Source: JAHDFB01 sp965658745 (lineage in GTDB: Bacteria; Bacteroidota; Bacteroidia; Chitinophagales; Saprospiraceae). Taken from it: 64,000 bases of DNA. This document shows positions 1 through 8,514 of this stretch, one piece after another; position 1 is the first letter of the stretch; every line of letters starts with the position of its first letter. A model generated the notes under the pieces. It was not told where the DNA came from. It did no database searches and saw only the letters and a list, made by a program, of their open reading frames with translations. The translations under genes and the position numbers were made by a program. The stretch lies in contig CBFHTK010000002.1 in NCBI GenBank assembly GCA_965658745.1, forward strand, positions 460,829-524,828, read 5' to 3'.

Positions 1-1079
1 GGGTAAACAGATAATCCCTCAATCGCTTTAAAGAGATCTAAATCAATCACGACGTCTCCAAAAACTACATTATCAAAATAGTATGTTTTTTCTCCTGCTG
101 TTGCTCCATCGGTATCGAAATTGAAGAAAATGGAAGCCATGTTGTACGTCCATCCCATACTTAATCCTACCTCTAATTGCGCCGTACCCATTGCTTCGTT
201 TGTGAAGTCAAACTCTAAGGTTTCCCATTCTCCAGCTACTGTAGTTGTTGCTTCAGTTTCGCAAGTATGTGTAGGGTCTTCTGAATCTTCTACTTTCAAT
301 CGGATAGGTATTCCAGCATCCGGTGACCACACATTCACTTTCATAACTGATTCCGTTAGTGTCAGAGGAATATCTGTTGCAAATCCTGCGGGTGTGCCAA
401 TTGTAGTTCCAGCCCAAGCTGCAGCCTCGACTGGTTTTATTACTTGAATTACTCTGTTGATTGAATTGGTAGGATCTACTACCAGCGAGGATATATTACC
501 ACCAAAATCTGACATCGTATGATTAACGGTTAAACCCTCAAAATCTACTGGTAGATCAATCTGCGTTCCTCCAAATACTTGTTGAACATCATCAAACAAG
601 AACGTGGAGTTTGCAGATCCATCTCCTATATTACCGAAGTCGAACATAAACACTATATTATTCATAGTTCCTGCAGTACCTGTGAAATCCCATCTGAGCG
701 TTTCCCAAGATCCAGATAGGGTTGTGACAACATCTCTTTCTGTCTCACCAGCTCCTTCGAGCTTCATTTTGACAACAGTCCCTGCTGGTGCTGTCGAGTA
801 GACTTTCATTGTGATTGAATTATCAGTAGTGAAATCTAGATTGTTTGAAAGCTCTATCTTACTACCAGACCAAAGTTGTCCACCATCTCGAACGATCTGT
901 GCGACTTTAGCACTAGTATTTCCTGAATTATTCTGGGGGTTAGCGATAACTGATGCTGTTCCACCATCAAAATCTATGAAATCAGCTGTAGTAACTGAAG
1001 ATTCGAAGTCGATGGGAAGGCTTTGAGCCAAACAAATGAATGAAAAAAGCGTAAATGTTACTAGTATAAAATACCTCAT
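1..1079 (-). CDS. Secreted protein with two carbohydrate-binding-like repeats, 3' end off window (partial)
   Basis: This frame is open from the ATG at 1079 to the left window edge. It starts with a signal peptide (MRYFILVTFTLFSFICLA, then QS). Two repeats follow, about residues 20-171 and 172-345. Each begins LP(I/V)DFE, has a DFGG/DFDGG stretch and ends in an FDF...YYFDNV/FLFDDV beta-strand motif. This pattern is common in Bacteroidota secreted glycosidases and adhesins, where it acts as a carbohydrate-binding-like beta-sandwich. The last readable residues are EGLSVYP, the usual opening of a T9SS type A sorting domain, so export through the outer membrane is likely. The substrate is unknown, and any catalytic domain would have to lie in the missing part. 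Open frames on the opposite strand here are shadows. Confidence 0.8.
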   Translation of the reverse strand, partial: MRYFILVTFTLFSFICLAQSLPIDFESSVTTADFIDFDGGTASVIANPQNNSGNTSAKVAQIVRDGGQLWSGSKIELSNNLDFTTDNSITMKVYSTAPAGTVVKMKLEGAGETERDVVTTLSGSWETLRWDFTGTAGTMNNIVFMFDFGNIGDGSANSTFLFDDVQQVFGGTQIDLPVDFEGLTVNHTMSDFGGNISSLVVDPTNSINRVIQVIKPVEAAAWAGTTIGTPAGFATDIPLTLTESVMKVNVWSPDAGIPIRLKVEDSEDPTHTCETEATTTVAGEWETLEFDFTNEAMGTAQLEVGLSMGWTYNMASIFFNFDTDGATAGEKTYYFDNVVFGDVVIDLDLFKAIEGLSVY

Positions 1080-1192
1080 AATTAATTTTGGTTTGTGATT
1101 TAGCACAAGGTCGATAATAATTACCACAGTAAAGCAGTATTTTTAGACTATCTACAAATTACTACGAATATAGTACCGAATGAAAATGTCAA

Positions 1193-4180
1193 TTAGCCTC
1201 TCAGCACAGTGAGTAGAGCTAGGACCTCTCTAATATTCTTCAATAGGATGTCTGCATGTTCCAGTTGAAATGTAATCGGAGGTTTAATTTTTATGACGTT
1301 ATGATCGGGGCCATCTGTCGAAATCAATATTTTTCGAGCCAACATGTGTTCCGAAAATGCGTGGGCAAAATCAGCATCAGGATTTCCAGCCTCATCTAAG
1401 AATTCGATTCCTAAAAACAAGCCATGCCCGCGGACGTCAGCAATGATCGGAAAATCGCTACAGATATGTTCTAGACTTCGTTTTAAGTAAGTACCAACCA
1501 ACCATGCATTTTGCTGTAACTTCTTATTTTCAATTTCGTCGATTACTGCTTTTCCAACTATGGCGGAAACTGGGTTGCCCCCAAAAGTATTAAAGTACTC
1601 CATTCCGTTGTCAAATGCATAAGCGATCTCTTCAGTACAAATGACCGCACCCATCGGATGTCCATTACCTATCGGTTTTCCTAACACCACTATATCGGGA
1701 ATCACATCCTGAAGTTCAAAAGCCCAAAAATACTTTCCAGTACGTCCAAATCCAACTTGTACTTCATCCGCTATGCACACACCTCCCTGTGCTCTCACAG
1801 CTTTATAAACAGCTTGCAAGTAACCTTCTGGTAAGACAATTTGGCCACCGCAACTCAAAATGCTCTCATGAATAAAGCCAGCAAGTTCGACTCCTTGCAG
1901 GGATAAATCTTTAATGTACTTTACAGCGTGATCAACGTAGTCTTTTTGGGAATTATCCCCCATAAATTGACCTCGCAAGCTATCAGGTAAAGGAAGCAGA
2001 TAGGTATTCTCTGGTTTTCCTGAACCTCCCGTCGAATCAAATTTATAAGAACTCACATCTATAACTCTTCCTGTATTTCCATGATATCCGACTTCCACTG
2101 CAAGAATATTTTTACGCTTACTATAGGTCTCTGCCATTCGCAAAGCAAGTTCGTTCGCTTCGCTTCCTGAATTTGTGAAATGAACAACGCTCAACTTTTT
2201 TGGAAAAGTCGCAAGCAACTTATCTGCGTAATCAACAATATGACTACTGAGATAACGCGTGTTAGTGTTGAGATATGCAAGTTGACGCTGAGCTGGATAT
2301 ACGATATTATAATTCTCATGTCCCACATGAGCTACATTATTTACGGTGTCAAGGTAGGTTTGACCTTGATTGTCGACAAGATAACAGCCTTTCCCTCGCT
2401 TAATCCATAAGGGATCTTTGTAAGATAGGCTAAGTCCATATCCAAGATGTTTTTTCCTCTTTTCTAAGATGTCTTTTTTTTTAAGTTCTGCAGATTGAGA
2501 ACGTAGTTGAGGAAAAAGTTTGGCTGGATCTGGGCAAATCTTAGACATGAAATGCCATTGATCTGGTCTAGCAACTCCATCAAAATTGACACCTTTACCA
2601 AGGAGATCAAGAATAACTTGAAGATGAAGGTGAGGTACCCAATGACCATTCTCGTCATAGTTTCCTAGCCAACCGATAGTTGCACCTTTTTTAATTTTAT
2701 CTCCAATTTGGTGTTTAGTAAAGCTTTCTGAACTTAAGTGTCCAAAGAGTAGATAGAAGCTGCCTTGTGGATAAGTATATTCTACAATAATTACTGTGCC
2801 ATAGTCTTTGTGGGCATCCGTTTTGCGAATCAGAGCAATTTCTCCATCCCAAGGAGATGAGATTTTAGTTTCGGCAGGTTCCCAAATATCGACACCCATG
2901 TGTTTTGTCCGATGTCTTTTTGTACCAAAACTAGTTTGTGCAAAAGCTTCTGTAACATATAAATTACGAACTTCACCGTATCCACCTATAATGAAATTGT
3001 CTTGATATCTATTTTGGAAGCGGGAAACGGCGGTGGCGAATTCATCTTCGTAGTAAGGATGATCTTCGTGCGGTGTATGCTCGCTTTCCAGACCTAAATC
3101 AATTTCTGTACAATTTGATTTGAGTAATTCAGGAAAAAGTGAACTTAAATCACATGGGTTCTTTTGAGCCCAATCGCTCCACTTGTTAAATTCTTCAGCT
3201 TCAAGTTTAGCAGCATTTATGATTATACTAGTAACAAGCGATTCTCCAAGCTCGCGCAGTTTGAGTAGCGTGCCCATAGAAGATCTGTAGTGAATCGAGA
3301 GATATTGGTTGTCTGGATTCTCTTCTTGTGCTATTCTGGATTGGGTTACGCTAATGACAAGTCTTATACCTATCAGGCTGTAAAGTGCCTTGCATTCGGA
3401 AATAGATAGTGGTATGATATTGTTGTACTCTGACACCATCAAATCAATAACCTTTATATAGTCGGTTTCTCGCTGGAGCATGTAAGAAATAGCAATCGCT
3501 AAGTTGTTGATCTGAGAAGTTAAACAAGCATCTCCGTAGTCAATTGCCAGAATTACTTTTGGTTGATAGTTTTCACTTCGATAAAGTAGGTTGAATTCAT
3601 TTAGGTCATTGTGAATAATGGACTTAGGCAATTTGTCGATTTCATTTTTTCTTAATCGAAATCCTTTTAGGAAGAACTTGACGAGATCTTGTTCGTCATC
3701 AGAAAACATATCCAAATGAGATTCCGTCCATGTTCCTTGATCGTTGTTCCATTTAAAAGAACGGCTTGCATAAGTATGTTTGAAGTCCTTCAAAGCAAGA
3801 ATATTATCAGCCGCTAGTCTGGCCAAACTAGTCATTACTGAAGGAGTAAAAAACGGTAAATCTGCTAGGATTTTGCCCTCTTGCCATGTTAGCAGTCGTA
3901 CACGAAAGGTTTTGTATTTCCCATGGTAGGCATTTGAAATAGTAGGTATCAGCTGTGGTGCTTGAGTATTTGTGTTTTCAAGTTGCATAAATAATGCAAC
4001 TTGAAATTCCCATTCTTGCTGATTCCATTCACTTTCGTTGATAATCTTAAGCACATATTTTGCGCCTTCTTTGGTTGTAACTTTGAAATTAATCTCTGTG
4101 TAACCTTGCAATGGCTCACATAGGCCATCAAGATTGTACAATGCTTTCAAACAATCTACAGCAAACTTAGATGATAACAC
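1193..4180 (-). CDS. Trifunctional fusion: APH-type kinase, M23 metallopeptidase domain, class III aminotransferase (phospholyase-like)
   Basis: The 995-residue protein has three parts. Residues 1-330 form an aminoglycoside/hydroxylysine-kinase-like fold with a candidate ATP-binding Lys45, the catalytic loop H190-x-D192-x4-N197 and D214YGD. Residues 395-560 form an M23 (LytM) domain that keeps the zinc ligands H427-x3-D431 and H517-L-H519. Residues 575-995 form a PLP-dependent class III aminotransferase with IADEVQVGFGRTG (803-815) and the PLP lysine in LGKPIGNGHP (K835). The last part closely resembles the animal phospholyases ETNPPL/PHYKPL, and bacterial kinase-phospholyase fusions are known. 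The likely job is to phosphorylate an amino alcohol (ethanolamine- or hydroxylysine-like) and eliminate phosphate and ammonia. The substrate is inferred. No signal peptide is seen, so the role of the M23 domain is unclear. It lies 5 bp downstream of the glycosyltransferase gene. Confidence 0.85.
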   Translation of the reverse strand: MLSSKFAVDCLKALYNLDGLCEPLQGYTEINFKVTTKEGAKYVLKIINESEWNQQEWEFQVALFMQLENTNTQAPQLIPTISNAYHGKYKTFRVRLLTWQEGKILADLPFFTPSVMTSLARLAADNILALKDFKHTYASRSFKWNNDQGTWTESHLDMFSDDEQDLVKFFLKGFRLRKNEIDKLPKSIIHNDLNEFNLLYRSENYQPKVILAIDYGDACLTSQINNLAIAISYMLQRETDYIKVIDLMVSEYNNIIPLSISECKALYSLIGIRLVISVTQSRIAQEENPDNQYLSIHYRSSMGTLLKLRELGESLVTSIIINAAKLEAEEFNKWSDWAQKNPCDLSSLFPELLKSNCTEIDLGLESEHTPHEDHPYYEDEFATAVSRFQNRYQDNFIIGGYGEVRNLYVTEAFAQTSFGTKRHRTKHMGVDIWEPAETKISSPWDGEIALIRKTDAHKDYGTVIIVEYTYPQGSFYLLFGHLSSESFTKHQIGDKIKKGATIGWLGNYDENGHWVPHLHLQVILDLLGKGVNFDGVARPDQWHFMSKICPDPAKLFPQLRSQSAELKKKDILEKRKKHLGYGLSLSYKDPLWIKRGKGCYLVDNQGQTYLDTVNNVAHVGHENYNIVYPAQRQLAYLNTNTRYLSSHIVDYADKLLATFPKKLSVVHFTNSGSEANELALRMAETYSKRKNILAVEVGYHGNTGRVIDVSSYKFDSTGGSGKPENTYLLPLPDSLRGQFMGDNSQKDYVDHAVKYIKDLSLQGVELAGFIHESILSCGGQIVLPEGYLQAVYKAVRAQGGVCIADEVQVGFGRTGKYFWAFELQDVIPDIVVLGKPIGNGHPMGAVICTEEIAYAFDNGMEYFNTFGGNPVSAIVGKAVIDEIENKKLQQNAWLVGTYLKRSLEHICSDFPIIADVRGHGLFLGIEFLDEAGNPDADFAHAFSEHMLARKILISTDGPDHNVIKIKPPITFQLEHADILLKNIREVLALLTVLRG

Positions 4181-4185
4181 GTTGA

Positions 4186-4917
4186 TTAATCTTTTGCGTA
4201 TGAGTTAAAAAAGCTTTTGAAACGCATGGAAAGAACTCCGAAGACTGCTTCTTTGATGATGCCGCTAGACATCTTACTAGTGCCTTCAATTCGATCTGCA
4301 AATACGATAGGAACTTCCTTGATTTTGAATCCAAGGGTTTTTGCGGCATATTTCATTTCTATTTGGAAGGCATAACCAATGAATTTGATTTTATCCAATT
4401 CAATAGTTTCCAGCACTTTCCTTGAGTAACAAACGAATCCTGCAGTGGGATCTTTTACTAGCATCCAAGTAATGGCTTGAACATAATAGGAAGCACCTTT
4501 GCTTAATATCAGCCGGTCCATCGGCCAGTTTTCAGTACCTCCGCCCTTTATATAACGAGACCCTACACTAAGATTCGCACCATTTTGACAAGCTTCTACT
4601 AATCTAGGCAGATCTTTGGGGTTGTGGCTAAAGTCGGCATCCATTTCACATATGAAATCATAATTGTGTTTTAAACCAAATTTGAACCCACTTATATAGG
4701 CAGTACCTAGTCCAAGTTTACCTGCTCTTTCCAATAGGTGTAGACTATCAGGATAGGATTCTTGTAGTTTTTTTACAGCGTTTCCGGTTCCGTCAGGAGA
4801 GCCATCATCTACTATAAGCACATGAAAGGGCATGGACAAGTCGAAGACAGCCTGGATAATAGAGTTTATATTCTCTATTTCATTGTAGGTTGGAATTATG
4901 ACAAGGTTCTTCGACAA
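4186..4917 (-). CDS. Polyprenol-phosphate mannosyltransferase-like GT2 glycosyltransferase (DPM1 type)
   Basis: This 243-residue soluble GT2 protein has VIIPTYNEIENI near the N-terminus, the nucleotide-binding IVDDGSPDGTGN (about residues 36-47) and the metal-binding EMDADFSHNP (about 91-100). These are diagnostic of dolichol/polyprenol-phosphate mannose synthases. It should transfer a hexose from a nucleotide sugar to polyprenyl phosphate on the inner face of the cytoplasmic membrane, supplying a lipid-linked sugar for protein or envelope glycosylation. It is first in a two-gene minus-strand unit with the kinase/aminotransferase fusion, 5 bp apart. Which sugar is used cannot be read from the sequence. 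Confidence 0.88.
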   Translation of the reverse strand: MSKNLVIIPTYNEIENINSIIQAVFDLSMPFHVLIVDDGSPDGTGNAVKKLQESYPDSLHLLERAGKLGLGTAYISGFKFGLKHNYDFICEMDADFSHNPKDLPRLVEACQNGANLSVGSRYIKGGGTENWPMDRLILSKGASYYVQAITWMLVKDPTAGFVCYSRKVLETIELDKIKFIGYAFQIEMKYAAKTLGFKIKEVPIVFADRIEGTSKMSSGIIKEAVFGVLSMRFKSFFNSYAKD

Positions 4918-4994
4918 CTCTTAATGTTTTTCGTTACATTATGTACCTAAGGTTTCAGATTGATAACGTATAAGTAATTATTCACATATATCGC

Positions 4995-5002
4995 CAAAAA
5001 TA
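4995..5002 (-). promoter_or_regulatory. Candidate -7 box TATTTTTG for the 4917 gene
   Basis: On the minus strand this reads TATTTTTG, a match to the Bacteroidota -7 consensus TAnnTTTG, about 77 bp upstream of the ATG at 4917. No convincing -33 TTTG lies at the expected spacing, so the call is tentative. The rest of 4918-5141 shows nothing else. Confidence 0.35.
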
Positions 5003-5141
5003 GAAATTAATACGAATTTAATTTACAAAGTACAAAGAATAAGCTAAAATAGAGATTTGAATTGAATTAGCCCTGACAAATGCTTGGTTCACTGACATTA
5101 GAAAGTGCTTCCAGTTCTACAATATATTAAAGGAGAGAACT

Positions 5142-5954
5142 CTAGCTGGCAGAAATTAATCGTTTTGATTGAACTATTGCCTGAGCAAAAAAATCATACA
5201 AAATTTGAACATGATCTGTTTGTTTATGGGAGTGTAGTTCTGAATGAGGAAAGACAGCAGCCAACCATTCGGCTGAGTGCCATTTGCCAAATGGCAATTT
5301 TTCCATGTCAGAAAGTTTTGTGCTGCCTTCTTTTAACCAGTGGCTCACGTAAAAATAGGGCTCATCAACATACTGATCAGGAATCCTGAGGCCGATACTT
5401 ATTGACTTGTCATCTTCACCATTAGAATTCTGAAATGGGATATAGGTAGAATGATCGAAATGGTGCGGCCATATCCTGAGACTACTAGCACTTTCGTATT
5501 GCTTCTGAAAAATGCCAATTACTTCGTACGCCTTATTTTGAAGATATGCGAAATGAGATGCACTCGCCTTATCAATTTTGAAATCCGTCGTGTCTAAGTC
5601 AATATATGAAGGTAGTTCATAATGTAATTCTTCTTTGTACTTTGAAAGATCTAGATTAATTGCATTCAGACCTATGTTAATTTCTTCATTTAGTTCCTCC
5701 TTTGTTTTGATTTTCGGCATGTCTATCTGATACGCTTCTTTGTCATGTAGATTAAAATAAATCTTGAGATTATTGCAATCGATTGAAATATTTGGAGCAC
5801 CTGGCATATTCACGGTTTGGCTCATAAATCTATCCTCAATTGGATTCCATTTGAAATTCGTATGGGAATCGTCTGATTCATGCGGTAGATATGAATTACT
5901 AAAGAAAGCGATGAGTTGCACTGCATGGTGAATACGTTGAATTGAGCTTTTCAT
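5142..5954 (-). CDS. Uncharacterised protein with WPHHFD motif (possibly DUF5996-like)
   Basis: The protein is 270 residues from the ATG at 5954. An upstream in-frame ATG at 5993 would add 13 residues but would overlap the mscS-like gene by 38 bp; the 5954 start leaves a 1-bp gap and is preferred. The sequence is soluble, with no signal peptide. Notable are LPHESDDSHTN near the N-terminus and LRIWPHHFDHSTYIPF in the second half. That arrangement recalls DUF5996-type proteins, but I cannot confirm membership. It follows the MscS channel gene and is probably co-transcribed with it. Function is unknown. Confidence 0.6.
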   Translation of the reverse strand: MKSSIQRIHHAVQLIAFFSNSYLPHESDDSHTNFKWNPIEDRFMSQTVNMPGAPNISIDCNNLKIYFNLHDKEAYQIDMPKIKTKEELNEEINIGLNAINLDLSKYKEELHYELPSYIDLDTTDFKIDKASASHFAYLQNKAYEVIGIFQKQYESASSLRIWPHHFDHSTYIPFQNSNGEDDKSISIGLRIPDQYVDEPYFYVSHWLKEGSTKLSDMEKLPFGKWHSAEWLAAVFPHSELHSHKQTDHVQILYDFFAQAIVQSKRLISAS

Positions 5955-5955
5955 T

Positions 5956-6873
5956 TTAAGCAGTTTTGGGTTTGTCATTATTGCTTTCATCACGATCCTT
6001 GTTCTGTGGTTTGATTGATAGATTGCTATTTTTGTAGTTTTTTAATTCTAAAATGTCACCTGGTAAGTTGAAGCCAGCGGCAGTCAATGCATTGAGCGAA
6101 AGAGCAACAGCATGATTGTGCGTAACTAGTGGTGATTCGCTAGGGTCAAAAGTATCAACCCAATAACGAACTTTTAAATTAATGGTCGATGGAGATAGTT
6201 CGGAGACAACTACATGTGATGCTTTGTCATCTTTGATTACCCCAGGTAGAGAATTTACAGCTTCCAATAAAATGCGTATTGCCTTATCTATATCAGACTC
6301 AAAGTCAAGTCTAATGGTAAAGTCTTTCCTCATAGAACCATCAATCGTCTGATTGAATAATGGATTGTTTAGGATCTGGCCATTAGGAATATAGACATCT
6401 TTTCCATCGAAAGTCTTAATCTGTGTGTCTCGTAAATTCAATCCTATAATGGTTCCTGTGATTCCCAGTGTTTCAATAACATCACCCAATCTGAATGGAC
6501 GCTTGAAAGCCATGATGATTCCAGCTAGGAAATTTTCACCAATATCTTTAAATGCAAAGCCTATGACAAATGCAGATACACCTGCAACACCTAGAATGGA
6601 TCCGACAACTCCTGATTTTCCTACAATTGCCAGAAAAAATAGAATTCCTACCGTAATATTTGTAACTCGAAAAAATCGGTTAATGAAATCTCCAAGTAGC
6701 GGATCGTCAATTTTTTTGTGAATGAGTTTCATGCTTCTTTTTCTGATTAATCTCAGAAGGATTTCAAGCACTATGAAGACGAGAATTGCTACCACAAGTT
6801 TCGGCAGCAAGCCAATTAACACATCATAGTATTTACTTATCTCATTTTGTAAATCTTTAATAATTTCGCTCAT
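5956..6873 (-). CDS. MscS-family small-conductance mechanosensitive channel
   Basis: The predicted protein is 305 residues from the ATG at 6873 (MSEIIKDL...). A longer in-frame start at 6960 adds 29 low-complexity residues and is unlikely. Transmembrane segments lie at about residues 15-40, 60-85 and 90-115. The third carries the Gly/Ala-rich pore-helix pattern of MscS (GVAGVSAFVIGFAFKDIGEN). It is followed by the beta domain with FRLGDVIE and DVYIPNGQILNNP, and then a cytoplasmic alpha/beta cage. It should open under membrane tension to release solutes on hypo-osmotic shock. It is divergent from holA. Confidence 0.9.
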   Translation of the reverse strand: MSEIIKDLQNEISKYYDVLIGLLPKLVVAILVFIVLEILLRLIRKRSMKLIHKKIDDPLLGDFINRFFRVTNITVGILFFLAIVGKSGVVGSILGVAGVSAFVIGFAFKDIGENFLAGIIMAFKRPFRLGDVIETLGITGTIIGLNLRDTQIKTFDGKDVYIPNGQILNNPLFNQTIDGSMRKDFTIRLDFESDIDKAIRILLEAVNSLPGVIKDDKASHVVVSELSPSTINLKVRYWVDTFDPSESPLVTHNHAVALSLNALTAAGFNLPGDILELKNYKNSNLSIKPQNKDRDESNNDKPKTA

Positions 6874-6941
6874 GATCTTATTAATTTTTTTGTTTGATTT
6901 TAGTTTGGAAGACGAAGATATGTTCAATAAAATTAATACAC

Positions 6942-6949
6942 TACTTTTG
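6942..6949 (+). promoter_or_regulatory. Candidate -7 box TACTTTTG upstream of holA
   Basis: TACTTTTG matches the Bacteroidota TAnnTTTG -7 consensus and lies 48 bp upstream of the holA ATG, in the 124-bp divergent region shared with the MscS gene. No clear -33 TTTG is seen at 19-21 bp spacing. Confidence 0.45.
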
Positions 6950-6997
6950 CACAGGAACATCGCTTTTATGCATTAAATACCTAAAGACAATTCGAAG

Positions 6998-7993
6998 ATG
7001 CAAAAAATCCTTGCAGATCTTAAGGCTGGTAAAATTGCTCCAGTTTACTTCTTACATGGAGGAGAACCGTATTTCATTGATAAGATAAGTGATTTTATTG
7101 AGGATAAGCTACTCAATGAAGGTGAAAAGGCATTTAATCAAATGGTGCTCTATGGTAAAGAAATTCAAGCGCAACAAGTTATAGATGCTTGCATGCAGTT
7201 TCCTATGATGGCTTCTCATCGAGTAGTTATTGTCAAAGAAGCCCAAGAAATGAGAAGTTTGAAGGATCTAGAGGGATACATTGAGAAGCCTTCTCCTACT
7301 ACAATCCTGTGTATTTGTTACAAACATAAAAAGCTTGATTCACGAACTAAATTTGGTAAGGCGATTGCAAAAAATGCGGTACTTTTCGAATCCAAGAAAA
7401 TGTATGATAATCAACTTCCTGGATATGTGAGTTCAACGATAAAAGCTAGAAAAAGACTGATTGATGCCCAGTCCGCCAACTTAATTGCGGAGTATATTGG
7501 CTCGGATTTGTCCACCTTGCACAATGAGCTTGAAAAGCTTTACTTGGCTATTCCCTCAGGTGGCTCGATTACAATGGATGTAGTCCAAAAGCAAATAGGA
7601 ATTAGTAAGGACTACAACGTGTTTGAATTGCAATCAGCGATTGCTGCACGCAATTCCATAAAGGCTTTTCGAATTGCCATGTATTTTCAAGATAATCCGA
7701 AGAAGAATCCAATGATTAAGGTAGTGGCCACACTTTATCGTTTTTTTAGTAAGGTATGGGTCGTGGCCCAAAATGGTGGGATGAATGATCAAGTGTTGGG
7801 CAAACAAATTGGTGTCTACAATAGCTTCTTCATGAAGGAGTATCGCTTGGCTGCTCGAAATTACTCTGCATATAATATTGAAGCAATTTTTCAAGTGCTC
7901 AAAGAATATGATTTAAAATCCAAAGGAGTAGATAACAGAAGCTTTCCTGATAATCAATTAATGGTGGAACTTGTAGCACGTGTAATGGGATAA
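6998..7993 (+). CDS. holA: DNA polymerase III subunit delta
   Basis: The protein is 331 residues, near the usual length of about 340. The N-terminal half has the degenerate AAA+ fold typical of clamp-loader delta (PVYFLHGGEPYFIDKI at the start, then FPMMASHRVVIVKEAQEM). The C-terminal half is a helical collar domain (FELQSAIAARN, PMIKVVATLYRFFSKVW). In the clamp loader, delta opens the beta sliding clamp. The gene stands alone on the plus strand. Its stop abuts the stop of the convergent membrane-protein gene without a recognisable terminator between. Confidence 0.93.
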   Translation: MQKILADLKAGKIAPVYFLHGGEPYFIDKISDFIEDKLLNEGEKAFNQMVLYGKEIQAQQVIDACMQFPMMASHRVVIVKEAQEMRSLKDLEGYIEKPSPTTILCICYKHKKLDSRTKFGKAIAKNAVLFESKKMYDNQLPGYVSSTIKARKRLIDAQSANLIAEYIGSDLSTLHNELEKLYLAIPSGGSITMDVVQKQIGISKDYNVFELQSAIAARNSIKAFRIAMYFQDNPKKNPMIKVVATLYRFFSKVWVVAQNGGMNDQVLGKQIGVYNSFFMKEYRLAARNYSAYNIEAIFQVLKEYDLKSKGVDNRSFPDNQLMVELVARVMG

Positions 7994-8422
7994 TTAACTT
8001 TCTGGTTCTACTAAAGTTTTCATCGCTACAAAATATCCAAATAGTGCCATTGGAATATAGGAAAGAAATAGATCAACAACGGCAAACCAAGTGGGGTGTG
8101 GTATATTTTGGAGATTAAAAACTCCCAAGATAAGAAATACTAGTCCAGTTCCTATTGCAAACAGTTTTTGCTTCCCACTTACTAGTCTGCAAATAAAATA
8201 TGAAGCTACAAATGTACCTAAGGCATGAGCTAATAGCGGAAAAATAAAATGCATACTTGTGAATTTATCCGCATTTTCAATAAAGCTTTGAGGATCAGAA
8301 AGTTCAACTCCTTCCGGTGCAGGGATGATCTTCATACCCATTATTAGGGTCGCCATATTGACCATATTACCAAAAATAAACCCACCAATGGAAACTAATA
8401 TATTTTTTAAAATTGGATTCAT
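7994..8422 (-). CDS. Small four-helix integral membrane protein, uncharacterised
   Basis: The protein is 142 residues from the ATG at 8422 (MNPILKN...). An in-frame ATG at 8452 would add ten residues. Four hydrophobic segments are visible: LVSIGGFIFGNMVNMATLIMG, FIFPLLAHALGTFVASYFIC, LFAIGTGLVFLILGVFNL and WFAVVDLFLSYIPMALFGYF (residues about 7-27, 55-75, 82-100 and 108-128). Similar small membrane proteins of unknown function are widespread in Bacteroidota. No catalytic motif is visible. It is convergent with holA. Confidence 0.7.
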   Translation of the reverse strand: MNPILKNILVSIGGFIFGNMVNMATLIMGMKIIPAPEGVELSDPQSFIENADKFTSMHFIFPLLAHALGTFVASYFICRLVSGKQKLFAIGTGLVFLILGVFNLQNIPHPTWFAVVDLFLSYIPMALFGYFVAMKTLVEPES

Positions 8423-8514
8423 GAGTAAGATGATTTTGCGATAAAAGTACAAAAATTATCTGCCAAATCGATTAGGTTTTGATTGATCGAAATCCCACAA
8501 TAGTACTGCTATTC

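Noticed and set aside
121..1026. Three plus-strand open frames (121-447, 604-801, 811-1026)
   Set aside because: They are shadows of the minus-strand secreted protein, which has a signal peptide, internal repeats and a sorting-domain start.
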